Shown here piece after piece: positions 32,457 to 38,274 of a DNA stretch of 38,274 nt. The stretch's first letter is position 1. Each line of letters opens with the position of its first letter. The position numbers and the translations under genes are program-made. Source of the DNA: CAYRWR01 sp964537555 (GTDB taxonomy: Bacteria; Spirochaetota; Brevinematia; Brevinematales; CAYRWR01); contig CAZIAD010000032.1 of the NCBI GenBank assembly GCA_964537555.1, positions 1 through 38,274 of the forward strand. The letters are read 5' to 3'. The notes under the pieces are model-generated. The model was not told the origin of the DNA. It worked only from the letters and a program-made list of their open reading frames with translations, and ran no database searches.

Positions 32457-32867
32457 CTAAATAGTATCCTCTTTTATGATATCATCATCCGTACCGTGTT
32501 GTTTATCAGGCCCGGCTGAACTGATGATGATGGTGGTAGCGCCATTAGGATTGGTTTTGTAAGCCAGTTTGTAATCCGTATTCCAGGGGTCTTTTTCCAG
32601 GTCTTTAGAAATAAATCCTTCATTCTGAAGGGCGGATACACTCTGCGGATAATTATTGTTGCTCTGTTTGTATGAATACAATGCCAGTTTGAGGTTATTC
32701 ATCTCTACTTTTATGGCCTGTTTATTGGCAGTATCCTGCACCCGGCTGTAGGTAGCCATACCTATAGCCATGAGGATACCGATGATAGTCAGCACTATGA
32801 GCATTTCCAGCAGGGTAAATGCATCAAATTTTTGTTCATTGAGTTTTTTCATCCATTTATTTTGCAC
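32457..32867 (-). CDS. gspG: major pseudopilin, GspG-like
   Basis: The 136-aa protein has the GspG layout: leader ending KFDA, mature start FTLLEMLIVLTIIGILMAIG with Glu at +5, and then R-x-x-x-N-K-Q-A-I-K-V-E-M-N-N-L-K-L-A-L. The NNYPQSVSAL segment, DPWNTDYKL and the C-terminal SAGPDKQHGTDDDI complete it. The last motif forms the calcium site of type II pseudopilins. It is the first gene of the eight-gene operon. GTG at 32867 is the start, with a perfect AGGAGG six bases upstream. Secretin, ATPase and GspF/PilC genes are not in the window. Confidence 0.88.
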   Translation of the reverse strand: MQNKWMKKLNEQKFDAFTLLEMLIVLTIIGILMAIGMATYSRVQDTANKQAIKVEMNNLKLALYSYKQSNNNYPQSVSALQNEGFISKDLEKDPWNTDYKLAYKTNPNGATTIIISSAGPDKQHGTDDDIIKEDTI

Positions 32868-32884
32868 GTTTTGCCTCCTAAAAC

Positions 32885-32913
32885 ATTATACTTATTATAA
32901 AATAAAATTACAA
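32885..32913 (-). promoter_or_regulatory. promoter candidate of the pilus/secretion operon
   Basis: On the minus strand TTGTAA (32913-32908), a 17-base spacer and a perfect TATAAT (32890-32885) stand before gspG. Transcription would then start at about 32878, inside the AGGAGG ribosome site, which is too close for comfort. A second TATAAT at 32939-32934 without a good -35 box is an alternative. Confidence 0.42.
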
Positions 32914-33001
32914 TATTGGAAGTAAGAATATCAATTATAGTGAAATAATTTTGCATAAAACCCTTTATAAACTACAATATATATTCAAACAGAAGGGGAG
33001 C

Positions 33002-33751
33002 ATGATTGTGGGTAAAATAGCGGCACTGACTCTATTAATACTAATCCCCGGCCTGGCCTGGTGCGAGTATTTCGTTATCAAAGATTATTCAGTGATCATA
33101 GATGTTAAGACTGATGGTTCTCTGCGGGTCACGGAAAACATACTGGTAGATTTTAAAAAACCCCGCTACATGTTTTATCGTTTTATTCCCGCACATTCGT
33201 CATCTAAATACCATCCAGCCGGAATAAAAATATCTCATCTTCATAGCCAGGAAGCCATGCTGGTCAGAGTCCAGCCCCATACCATAGCCATACGGTTTGG
33301 ACTGAGCAATGAATTGATCCCGGCCGGTGAAAAGCACTTTAGCTTTAGCTATCGAGTGGATAATGTCATAAAAACCGGGAATCAAAAATACGATGAACTG
33401 GTGTTGAATATCATAGGTACTGAGTGGAATGTCCCTATCTATAAGTCTTCTGTACGCATCGATTTTCCCGGAGGTTCTACAGCCTGGCCTGAGTCTTTGG
33501 CTTATGCGGTGTTTACCGGCAGCGAAGATGAGCCCCGGGTTTACAGCGAGAAGGCTGTGTCCCTTTCTCCTTCCCGGCCAATCCTTAAGCAGGAACCGGG
33601 GCTTACTCATAAGTTAGAGGCAAATAGTATCCATATAGAAAACTCTCAGGAACTCAGCAAAAATGAAGGCCTCACAGTACAGCTGAGAATAAAAAAGGGA
33701 CGCATCAAAAAAACTGTTGTCAGTTCTCTGATCAGGGGCCTGGGCTTTTAA
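33002..33751 (+). CDS. secreted N-terminal DUF2207-like domain, truncated paralogue
   Basis: The product of about 250 aa has a signal peptide and one DUF2207-type extracytoplasmic domain: EYFVIKDYSVIIDVKTDGS, VTENILVDF, IPAGEKHFSFSYRV and YDELVLNIIGTEWNVPIYK. It stops where the neighbouring full-length gene continues into membrane segments, so it is a soluble version of the same domain. ATG at 33002 is given. GTG at 33008 has GGGGAG seven bases upstream and may be the real start, since the ATG is only one base from that site. It precedes the full-length copy by about 100 bases. I see no frameshift, so it looks like an intact short gene and not a pseudogene. Confidence 0.8.
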   Translation: MIVGKIAALTLLILIPGLAWCEYFVIKDYSVIIDVKTDGSLRVTENILVDFKKPRYMFYRFIPAHSSSKYHPAGIKISHLHSQEAMLVRVQPHTIAIRFGLSNELIPAGEKHFSFSYRVDNVIKTGNQKYDELVLNIIGTEWNVPIYKSSVRIDFPGGSTAWPESLAYAVFTGSEDEPRVYSEKAVSLSPSRPILKQEPGLTHKLEANSIHIENSQELSKNEGLTVQLRIKKGRIKKTVVSSLIRGLGF

Positions 33752-33793
33752 CAACAGGCTTTATTATTAGCTAAAACAATAGGCTGTAAAACT

Positions 33794-33821
33794 TTGACAA
33801 TCCCCTGCTTTCAATTACAAT
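33794..33821 (+). promoter_or_regulatory. promoter of the full-length DUF2207 gene
   Basis: A perfect TTGACA (33794-33799) and TACAAT (33816-33821) are 16 bases apart, 29 bases before the start codon. The full-length gene can thus be expressed apart from the short copy. Confidence 0.6.
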
Positions 33822-33850
33822 TAATCAAAACCTGCTACAGGAGCTCTATG

Positions 33851-35647
33851 ATGTGGAAAAAGATCGTCCTTATACTGGCTTTATCATTACCACTACAGGC
33901 ATGGCCCGAATATTTTGTGATCCGTGATTACCAGGTACTGATGGAGGTACATCCTGACGGCAGCATGAAGGTCACTGAGAATATCCTGGTGGATTTCAGT
34001 GAGTCCCGACGGGGCATCTACCGGACCATCCCCATCCATTCCTATGTAAACGGGGAATGGAAAGATATCCGGATCTCAAAAGTCAAGACCCAGGAACCCA
34101 AAAAGATCATGAAATCACCGGGAGAATGGAAGATCCGTTTTGGTGAAAGTGATGTGTGGATCCCGGCCGGGGAAAAGCTGTACAGTTTCTCCTACGAAGT
34201 CAATAAAGTCATGCTCACCGATAACACCAATTATGATGAGCTGTACTGGAATGCTATCGGCACCCAGTGGGAAGTGCCCATCTACAAGACCGGCATTAAG
34301 GTGACTTTTCCCGAAGGGATGAAACTCAGGGAGAACATGGAGTACCGGCTCTATATCGGGAAAGAAGGGGATACTACCGAGTACCACGATTATGAAAAAG
34401 ACGACTGGGTCCGGGAAGAGGTACAGGACAGCTATGAAAGAGTACGGGATTCCCGTTTTACGAAAGTGCAGGCCTATGCCGGACTGGGCCAGTATATAGA
34501 GAATGACACCCTCTTTATCAATTATAACAACAAGTTGCAGCCCCGTGAAGGTATCACCCTCCAGATCCGCCTTAATAAAGGCTTTATCAAAATCCCGGGC
34601 TGGCAGCATTTCCTGGACTTCATGGCTCAGTGGTACCACCTGGTACTGACCGGACTGTTATTCCTGGTCTCTCTCCTGATATGGAATAAATATGGAAAAG
34701 ATGAAAAAGTCCATGTCATGGTAGAGTTCTTCCCCCCCAAAGTGTCCCCTTCCGAGGCTTCCTCCATTTTGAAACAGGGCAGCAGCTTTAATCTCTCTGC
34801 CACCATAGTCGATCTGGCCCGGCGGGGCTACCTGGTCATAGGTGAGGATGATAAAAAGAAAAAATATGTGGAAAGACTAAAAGGCCCGGATGCGGCCCTT
34901 AAGTCCTACGAAAAAAAGCTGATGGAAAAGCTGTTTAAGTCCTCCTACACCCATTCCAAAAACCATAACCGGGTATACACCGATAAGCTCACCGATGTGT
35001 TTTATTCCGACTATGAGGTCATCAAAAATGACTTTAGCGCCCAGTTTGATAACAAAGGTTATTTTACCAAAGCGGGCAGCAACTGGAAAGCCTTCTATGT
35101 ATTCCTCATTATTGTAGCAGCCGTACTCATGGTACTGGGCCTGATCTACTGGGAGTCGCCTAAGCAGCTGCTCCTCTTCCTCTTACTGTCCATGGTCAAT
35201 AACGGCATCTTCGCCTATATCATGCCCCAGAAGTCCGACAAGGGCCTGGCCGAGTACCGCCGCATCCTGGGTTTCAAAGAGTTTATCCGTCGGGCCGAGG
35301 CTGACAAGATCATGCGCCTGTTTAACCAGGATCAGAAGTACTTCGATGAGACCATCGCCTATGCCATGGCTCTGGGCCTGGCCGGCAAATGGGCCCGCAT
35401 GTTCGACAATCTCATGCAGGAGCCTCCCCAATGGTATCGCGGCTATAATTACTCCGGCCCTTACCGGGTCAGCAGTTTTCTCTATTCCGTAAATGCCTTC
35501 AGCCGCAACATACAGTCAAATGCCACTTCCAGTCCTTCTTCTTCCGGCTCTTCCAGCGGAGGCAGCTCTTCCTGGTCCGGGGGCGGAGGCAGCTGGGGCG
35601 GGTCTTCCGGCGGCGGTTTCGGGGGCGGGGGCGGCGGTTCCTGGTAG
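33851..35647 (+). CDS. DUF2207 membrane protein with glycine-rich tail
   Basis: The 598-aa protein has a signal peptide and a DUF2207 extracytoplasmic domain (to about 255) with VTENILVDF, RGIYRTIP, IPAGEKLYSFSYEV and ELYWNAIGTQWEVPI. A membrane span follows near 262-281, then a cytoplasmic part, a hydrophobic hairpin (about 417-457) and a final Ser/Gly-rich tail ending GGGGGGSW. This tail is typical of the family, whose function is unknown. ATG at 33851 is preferred because AGGAG stands 7 bases upstream; ATG at 33848 is the alternative. It resembles the shorter gene just upstream over the first 230 residues, so the pair arose by duplication. Confidence 0.9.
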   Translation: MWKKIVLILALSLPLQAWPEYFVIRDYQVLMEVHPDGSMKVTENILVDFSESRRGIYRTIPIHSYVNGEWKDIRISKVKTQEPKKIMKSPGEWKIRFGESDVWIPAGEKLYSFSYEVNKVMLTDNTNYDELYWNAIGTQWEVPIYKTGIKVTFPEGMKLRENMEYRLYIGKEGDTTEYHDYEKDDWVREEVQDSYERVRDSRFTKVQAYAGLGQYIENDTLFINYNNKLQPREGITLQIRLNKGFIKIPGWQHFLDFMAQWYHLVLTGLLFLVSLLIWNKYGKDEKVHVMVEFFPPKVSPSEASSILKQGSSFNLSATIVDLARRGYLVIGEDDKKKKYVERLKGPDAALKSYEKKLMEKLFKSSYTHSKNHNRVYTDKLTDVFYSDYEVIKNDFSAQFDNKGYFTKAGSNWKAFYVFLIIVAAVLMVLGLIYWESPKQLLLFLLLSMVNNGIFAYIMPQKSDKGLAEYRRILGFKEFIRRAEADKIMRLFNQDQKYFDETIAYAMALGLAGKWARMFDNLMQEPPQWYRGYNYSGPYRVSSFLYSVNAFSRNIQSNATSSPSSSGSSSGGSSSWSGGGGSWGGSSGGGFGGGGGGSW

Positions 35648-35652
35648 GATCG

Positions 35653-35676
35653 CTTTATTTGCCTTCCCAAATAAAG
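35653..35676 (+). terminator. hairpin after the DUF2207 gene, possible terminator
   Basis: CTTTATTTG (35653-35661) and CAAATAAAG (35668-35676) form a perfect 9-bp stem six bases after the stop codon. It is followed by GGCTTTT, so the T run is weak. Confidence 0.55.
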
Positions 35677-35710
35677 GGCTTTTGGATGAATGGATGGTCA
35701 GGGCTTAGCC

Positions 35711-35768
35711 CCGAGTCTTGAAAGCCTGGGGTGCACATTGTGGAGAAGAGCAGGCTTTCAAGACTCGG
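35711..35768. repeat. perfect 18-bp inverted repeat
   Basis: CCGAGTCTTGAAAGCCTG (35711-35728) is exactly reverse-complementary to 35751-35768, with a 22-base loop between. No coding gene overlaps it and no T run follows. It could fold as a long hairpin in RNA or be the ends of a tiny mobile element. Confidence 0.85.
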
Positions 35769-36033
35769 CAGTAGAGCTTTTCGTACAGACATCATACACT
35801 TCTTTTACCGGGACATCCTGCTGTGTTTTTTGACTCCTTATCTCTTTATTCGACTGAGAGAAGGACTGGGATGTTTTGGGCCGGGGACCTGTTTTACTGT
35901 GGAGCCAGGGCGGAACGGCTGATGTTTAGGGTATCGGAGCAGGGGAGAGTGCTTATTTTACTTATGCGATTGTCAGCCTGGAAGGCCTCCGGCTCCGATA
36001 CAGCCATTTGATTAGAATACCAGGAGATTATTA
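35769..36033. other. gene-free stretch with a second inverted repeat
   Basis: With 35648-35768 this makes a spacer of about 386 bases without a supported gene. GTATCGGAGC (35931-35940) is exactly reverse-complementary to GCTCCGATAC (35992-36001), 51 bases apart. Open frames here lack ribosome sites. Nothing else is visible. Confidence 0.6.
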
Positions 36034-36441
36034 ATGAAAGAAAAACTGCACGACCACATACTGTCCGAGCTGAGGGCTAACGAAAAGACCAATACCACCT
36101 TTGTGATCACTGCTCTGGCCGTCAATATACTGACCCTTTCCATTAATGCGGCAGTCAGTTCCGGCGGTGATATCCTTAATACTCTAGTGATGGCCTTGCT
36201 CATCATTCTCAGTATTGCCTTTAGCAGCATCACCGTCATCGCTCTATCCAAGGGCCGGGATATCCGTTCTGAGCTCATACAGGGCCTCACAGAGCTCTAT
36301 AAAGATGAGGGAGTGGATAAGTACTACAAAAACTCCCTCATCAGAGATTATGAGCTGAGATATAAGCTCTTGAGCCTGGTCATTATCCTGATCGGGATAG
36401 TCTCAGTGATCATCCCGCTTCTCATAGTCAGGATGGGTTAA
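36034..36441 (+). CDS. small integral membrane protein of unknown function
   Basis: The 135-aa protein has hydrophobic segments at about 22-42, 47-70 and 111-133, with a charged 40-residue loop (SKGRDIRSELIQGLTELYKDEGVDKYYKNS) between the second and third. I recognise no family. CAGGAGATT precedes the ATG at a good distance. The next gene starts one base after its stop codon, so it is co-translated with the methyltransferase-like gene. Confidence 0.72.
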   Translation: MKEKLHDHILSELRANEKTNTTFVITALAVNILTLSINAAVSSGGDILNTLVMALLIILSIAFSSITVIALSKGRDIRSELIQGLTELYKDEGVDKYYKNSLIRDYELRYKLLSLVIILIGIVSVIIPLLIVRMG

Positions 36442-36442
36442 A

Positions 36443-37027
36443 ATGGAGCTCATACTAAAGATCATCTTTACCAGCGTTATTGCCTTGTTCTATCTTTTTT
36501 TCTTTATCAGGAATATCCTGCTGAGCTGGAAACTGGGCACATCAGTCAAGAATAAAGACCCTTTGGTCAATCTTTCAATATTGAGCAGTTTTCTGGCTAC
36601 CAGCTATACCCTCACCATGAGCTGGATAGACAAGGAGGAGCTGTTTTTGTACAGATTCAGCTTTTATGCTCATCCCGGGCTTCGTATCACTTCGGTGGCC
36701 CTGGTAGCGGGGGGTATTATTCTGTCTATCATCTCTTCTCTCAGTCTGCAGGATTCCTGGAGGGTGGGGGTACATAAAGAGGCCCGTACCGCTCTCATCA
36801 CCCATGGTATTTACAGCCGTATCCGCAATCCTTACTTTCTTTCCTCAGGACTGGTGATGCTGGCTTATTTTCTCTTTATACCCACCCTTATAGCTCTTGT
36901 ACTGGGATTGCTTACTGTCACTACCTTTCATTTGCTGGCACTAAAGGAGGAAAAGTACCTGCTGCAGATACATGGAGACACTTATACAGATTATATCAGG
37001 AGAGTCAGACGTTATGGTTTATTTTAA
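36443..37027 (+). CDS. isoprenylcysteine carboxyl methyltransferase (ICMT)/PEMT-like membrane methyltransferase
   Basis: The 194-aa integral membrane protein has the C-terminal signature of the ICMT/phospholipid methyltransferase superfamily: W-R-V-G near 106, LITHGIYSRIRNPYFLSSG (the GpYr-RHP/RNP-Y motif that binds S-adenosylmethionine), and LKEEKYLLQIHGDTYTDYIRRVRRY at the end. In bacteria these enzymes methylate lipids or small molecules; the substrate here is unknown. Five or so membrane segments are expected. It is coupled to the preceding membrane gene by a one-base gap. Confidence 0.85.
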   Translation: MELILKIIFTSVIALFYLFFFIRNILLSWKLGTSVKNKDPLVNLSILSSFLATSYTLTMSWIDKEELFLYRFSFYAHPGLRITSVALVAGGIILSIISSLSLQDSWRVGVHKEARTALITHGIYSRIRNPYFLSSGLVMLAYFLFIPTLIALVLGLLTVTTFHLLALKEEKYLLQIHGDTYTDYIRRVRRYGLF

Positions 37028-37042
37028 GATTGAGCCGTATCT

Positions 37043-37591
37043 ATGACCATACTTTCCTATGATAAGATATACCATTCATCAGCCTTTAATTATCCCCAAA
37101 ATGAAAAGGCTGACCAGTATGAGCCCTCCATTTCATTGTTTGAGCATTATTTAAATAAAGGGACCTCCAAGTGTATATGCCGGGGCGTTTCTTTCTGGAA
37201 GTTTGATGGGGACGGTCTGGCCGACAGCGCTGCACCTGAAGCCCTGATCCCGGAACTTCTCAGCCTTCCTCAATTATCTGAGATCTACACTTATACCCCT
37301 TTTCTGGAGAAAATAAATAAAATCAGGAGTGAGGATCTCAGGCACATAAAAGATCTGGAGGCAGAGCTGCAGGATCGCTGTTATAGTTTTTCCGATACAA
37401 CATCTATCACACCGGAGCAGGGTAAATCCTATATAAGGGATTTTATACAGGTTTATGGCCTTTCAGCTTATACCATTTACAGGGCTGATTTCCCCTGGTG
37501 TGACTGGTTTGCGGGGGATGGATGCGATTCGTTTCTTTTAGGTTATAATGCTCATAGTTTCTGGTTTATGAATTTTTATGAGAGTGATTAG
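37043..37591 (+). CDS. unknown soluble protein
   Basis: The 182-aa protein is acidic, has no signal or membrane segment and has a striking Trp/Cys/Asp-rich C-terminal stretch, DFPWCDWFAGDGCDSFLLGY. Earlier it has KCICRGVSFWKFDGDG. I recognise no family. No ribosome site is clear before the ATG. It starts 15 bases after the methyltransferase-like gene on the same strand, so it probably depends on that transcript. Confidence 0.65.
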   Translation: MTILSYDKIYHSSAFNYPQNEKADQYEPSISLFEHYLNKGTSKCICRGVSFWKFDGDGLADSAAPEALIPELLSLPQLSEIYTYTPFLEKINKIRSEDLRHIKDLEAELQDRCYSFSDTTSITPEQGKSYIRDFIQVYGLSAYTIYRADFPWCDWFAGDGCDSFLLGYNAHSFWFMNFYESD

Positions 37592-37592
37592 C

Positions 37593-37614
37593 GATATTTA
37601 GAAAAAATATCTTT
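37593..37614 (+). terminator. weak hairpin between convergent genes
   Basis: GATATTT (37593-37599) and AAATATC (37605-37611) pair with a 5-base loop, followed by TTTC. All-AT pairing makes this a weak terminator at best. Confidence 0.4.
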
Positions 37615-37649
37615 CTATACTGATCAGTGCAATGCGGTACTGGCCTGGC

Positions 37650-38009
37650 TTAGCCGCCGTACAGTCTCTTACGGGCACCATCGGCGGAGCTGGCTTTCGA
37701 GATGTCCGGGGCCACAATATTGGAGCGCTCATAAGCCGAAATGGCCTGGCGGTAATTCTTTACCTGCTCCATTTGCTTGCCCTGCTTGAAGTAGTACTCA
37801 GCATAGTTCTTCATGATCTCTTTGCTGGCTGTCTTGGAGAGCTGAATAGCTTTCTTCTCCCCTTTGTTCTCATTGACCATCTTAGCCGCTTTTTCCTGCT
37901 GGATCTGCTGCTCGATCTGCTTCTGCTGTTGTTCCCGGATCTTAACAGGGTCTTCCTGTTTTACCGGCTTAGGCTGGGGGATGTTCGGTGTTAATCCGTC
38001 AACTTTCAT
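37650..38009 (-). CDS. small Gln-rich coiled-coil/TPR-like protein
   Basis: The 119-aa protein begins with a Pro-rich segment, continues with a Gln/Glu/Lys coiled coil (IREQQQKQIEQQIQQEK, about 24-40), and ends with one tetratricopeptide-like repeat (YAEYYFKQGKQMEQVKNYRQAISAYERSNIVAP). There is no signal peptide. GGGAGGTAGCT precedes the ATG. It lies 50 bases downstream of ssrA on the same strand. Partner and role are unknown. Confidence 0.75.
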   Translation of the reverse strand: MKVDGLTPNIPQPKPVKQEDPVKIREQQQKQIEQQIQQEKAAKMVNENKGEKKAIQLSKTASKEIMKNYAEYYFKQGKQMEQVKNYRQAISAYERSNIVAPDISKASSADGARKRLYGG

Positions 38010-38060
38010 AGCTACCTCCCTGTAGACTAAGTCCTGGTGCCTTCACCAGGCTAACAAAAT

Positions 38061-38274
38061 TGGAGACGGCGGGAATCGAACCCGCGTCCTAAAACAAGAA
38101 CCATAAACTTCATTCACAAGCTTGTTTCTGCCATTGATTTCATGGTAAGCAGGGGGCAAAACAAAACCGACTTACCACTGAGCCTGAATTTCTCGATCAG
38201 CAGTCCAGGCTCCTGCTGACCCAGTCTCTATGCTATTAACCCGATACAGAAACTAGAGACGCATCTCTGTATAA
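38061..38274 (-). ncRNA. ssrA: transfer-messenger RNA, 3' part (runs off the window)
   Basis: On the minus strand the region ends in GGACGCGGGTTCGATTCCCG, the T-arm conserved in tmRNA, followed by CCGTCTCCA with the discriminator A at 38061. The genome does not encode the CCA end, since ATT follows. Upstream stems such as GTCTCT...AGAGAC (helix 5 region) agree with tmRNA. Only about 214 bases are inside the window; the tag reading frame and 5' acceptor half lie beyond the right edge. tmRNA rescues stalled ribosomes together with SmpB. Confidence 0.9.

Noticed and set aside
34115..34639. 174-codon minus-strand frame in the DUF2207 gene
   Set aside because: Antisense shadow of a clear domain protein.
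35493..35922. plus-strand frames over the Gly-rich tail and the following spacer
   Set aside because: The Ala/Gly-rich translation comes from the repeat codons in another frame, and the spacer frames have no ribosome site.

Overview
The window carries about 40 protein genes and one partial tmRNA from a diderm (Gram-negative-type) bacterium. The evidence for an outer membrane is direct: lipoproteins, several signal-peptide proteins that look like outer-membrane beta-barrels, and a type IV pilus/type II secretion-like operon. A long PPi-dependent phosphofructokinase (587 aa), standard sigma-70 promoters (TTGACA-17-TATAAT types) and moderate GC would fit a member of the Spirochaetota or a neighbouring phylum. 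No taxonomic marker decides this, so it is a weak inference. I see no transposase, integrase, phage gene, tRNA, rRNA or CRISPR array.

Layout. 1-4500: accA, a 0.9 kb gene-free stretch with two copies of a GC-rich hairpin repeat, the PPi-phosphofructokinase gene, and a GxxExxY-family gene enclosed by a 28-bp inverted repeat. 4800-16300: a rightward surface cluster of two lipoproteins (one a 1207-aa mosaic with FN3 domains and a propeller-like end), three beta-barrel candidates, an S55 (SpoIVB-type) peptidase and pgsA. 16300-18150: an ECF sigma factor, a small membrane protein in the anti-sigma position, and two tandem miniature MotA/TolQ-like proteins. 18150-19600: a leftward transglutaminase-like gene, a sigma-54-like promoter with a terminator and no gene between them, and two small leftward genes (one of 52 aa) under a promoter region with four TGAGAA/TTCTCA half-sites. 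19600-27600: rightward housekeeping genes, namely a GlmU-like hexapeptide protein, plsC, a two-repeat unknown protein, trpS, then scpA-scpB-HDOD-pheA-suhB.

27700-32900 is one tightly overlapping leftward operon. It runs from three pseudopilins (gspG/I/J types) through a PilM-PilN fusion, PilO and a PilP-like protein to a CYTH protein and a secreted four-repeat protein. 33000-35650 holds a truncated and a full-length DUF2207 protein in tandem. 35650-36030 is gene-free and contains a perfect 18-bp inverted repeat. The last 2.2 kb hold two membrane proteins, an unknown soluble protein, a small TPR-like protein and the 3' part of ssrA (tmRNA) on the minus strand.

The least explained parts are the ECF/mini-MotA operon, the operator-like divergent region at 19.4-19.5 kb, the orphan sigma-54-like promoter/terminator pair, the inverted-repeat GxxExxY cassette, and the pseudopilin set in which all three signal sequences end in Ala instead of Gly.
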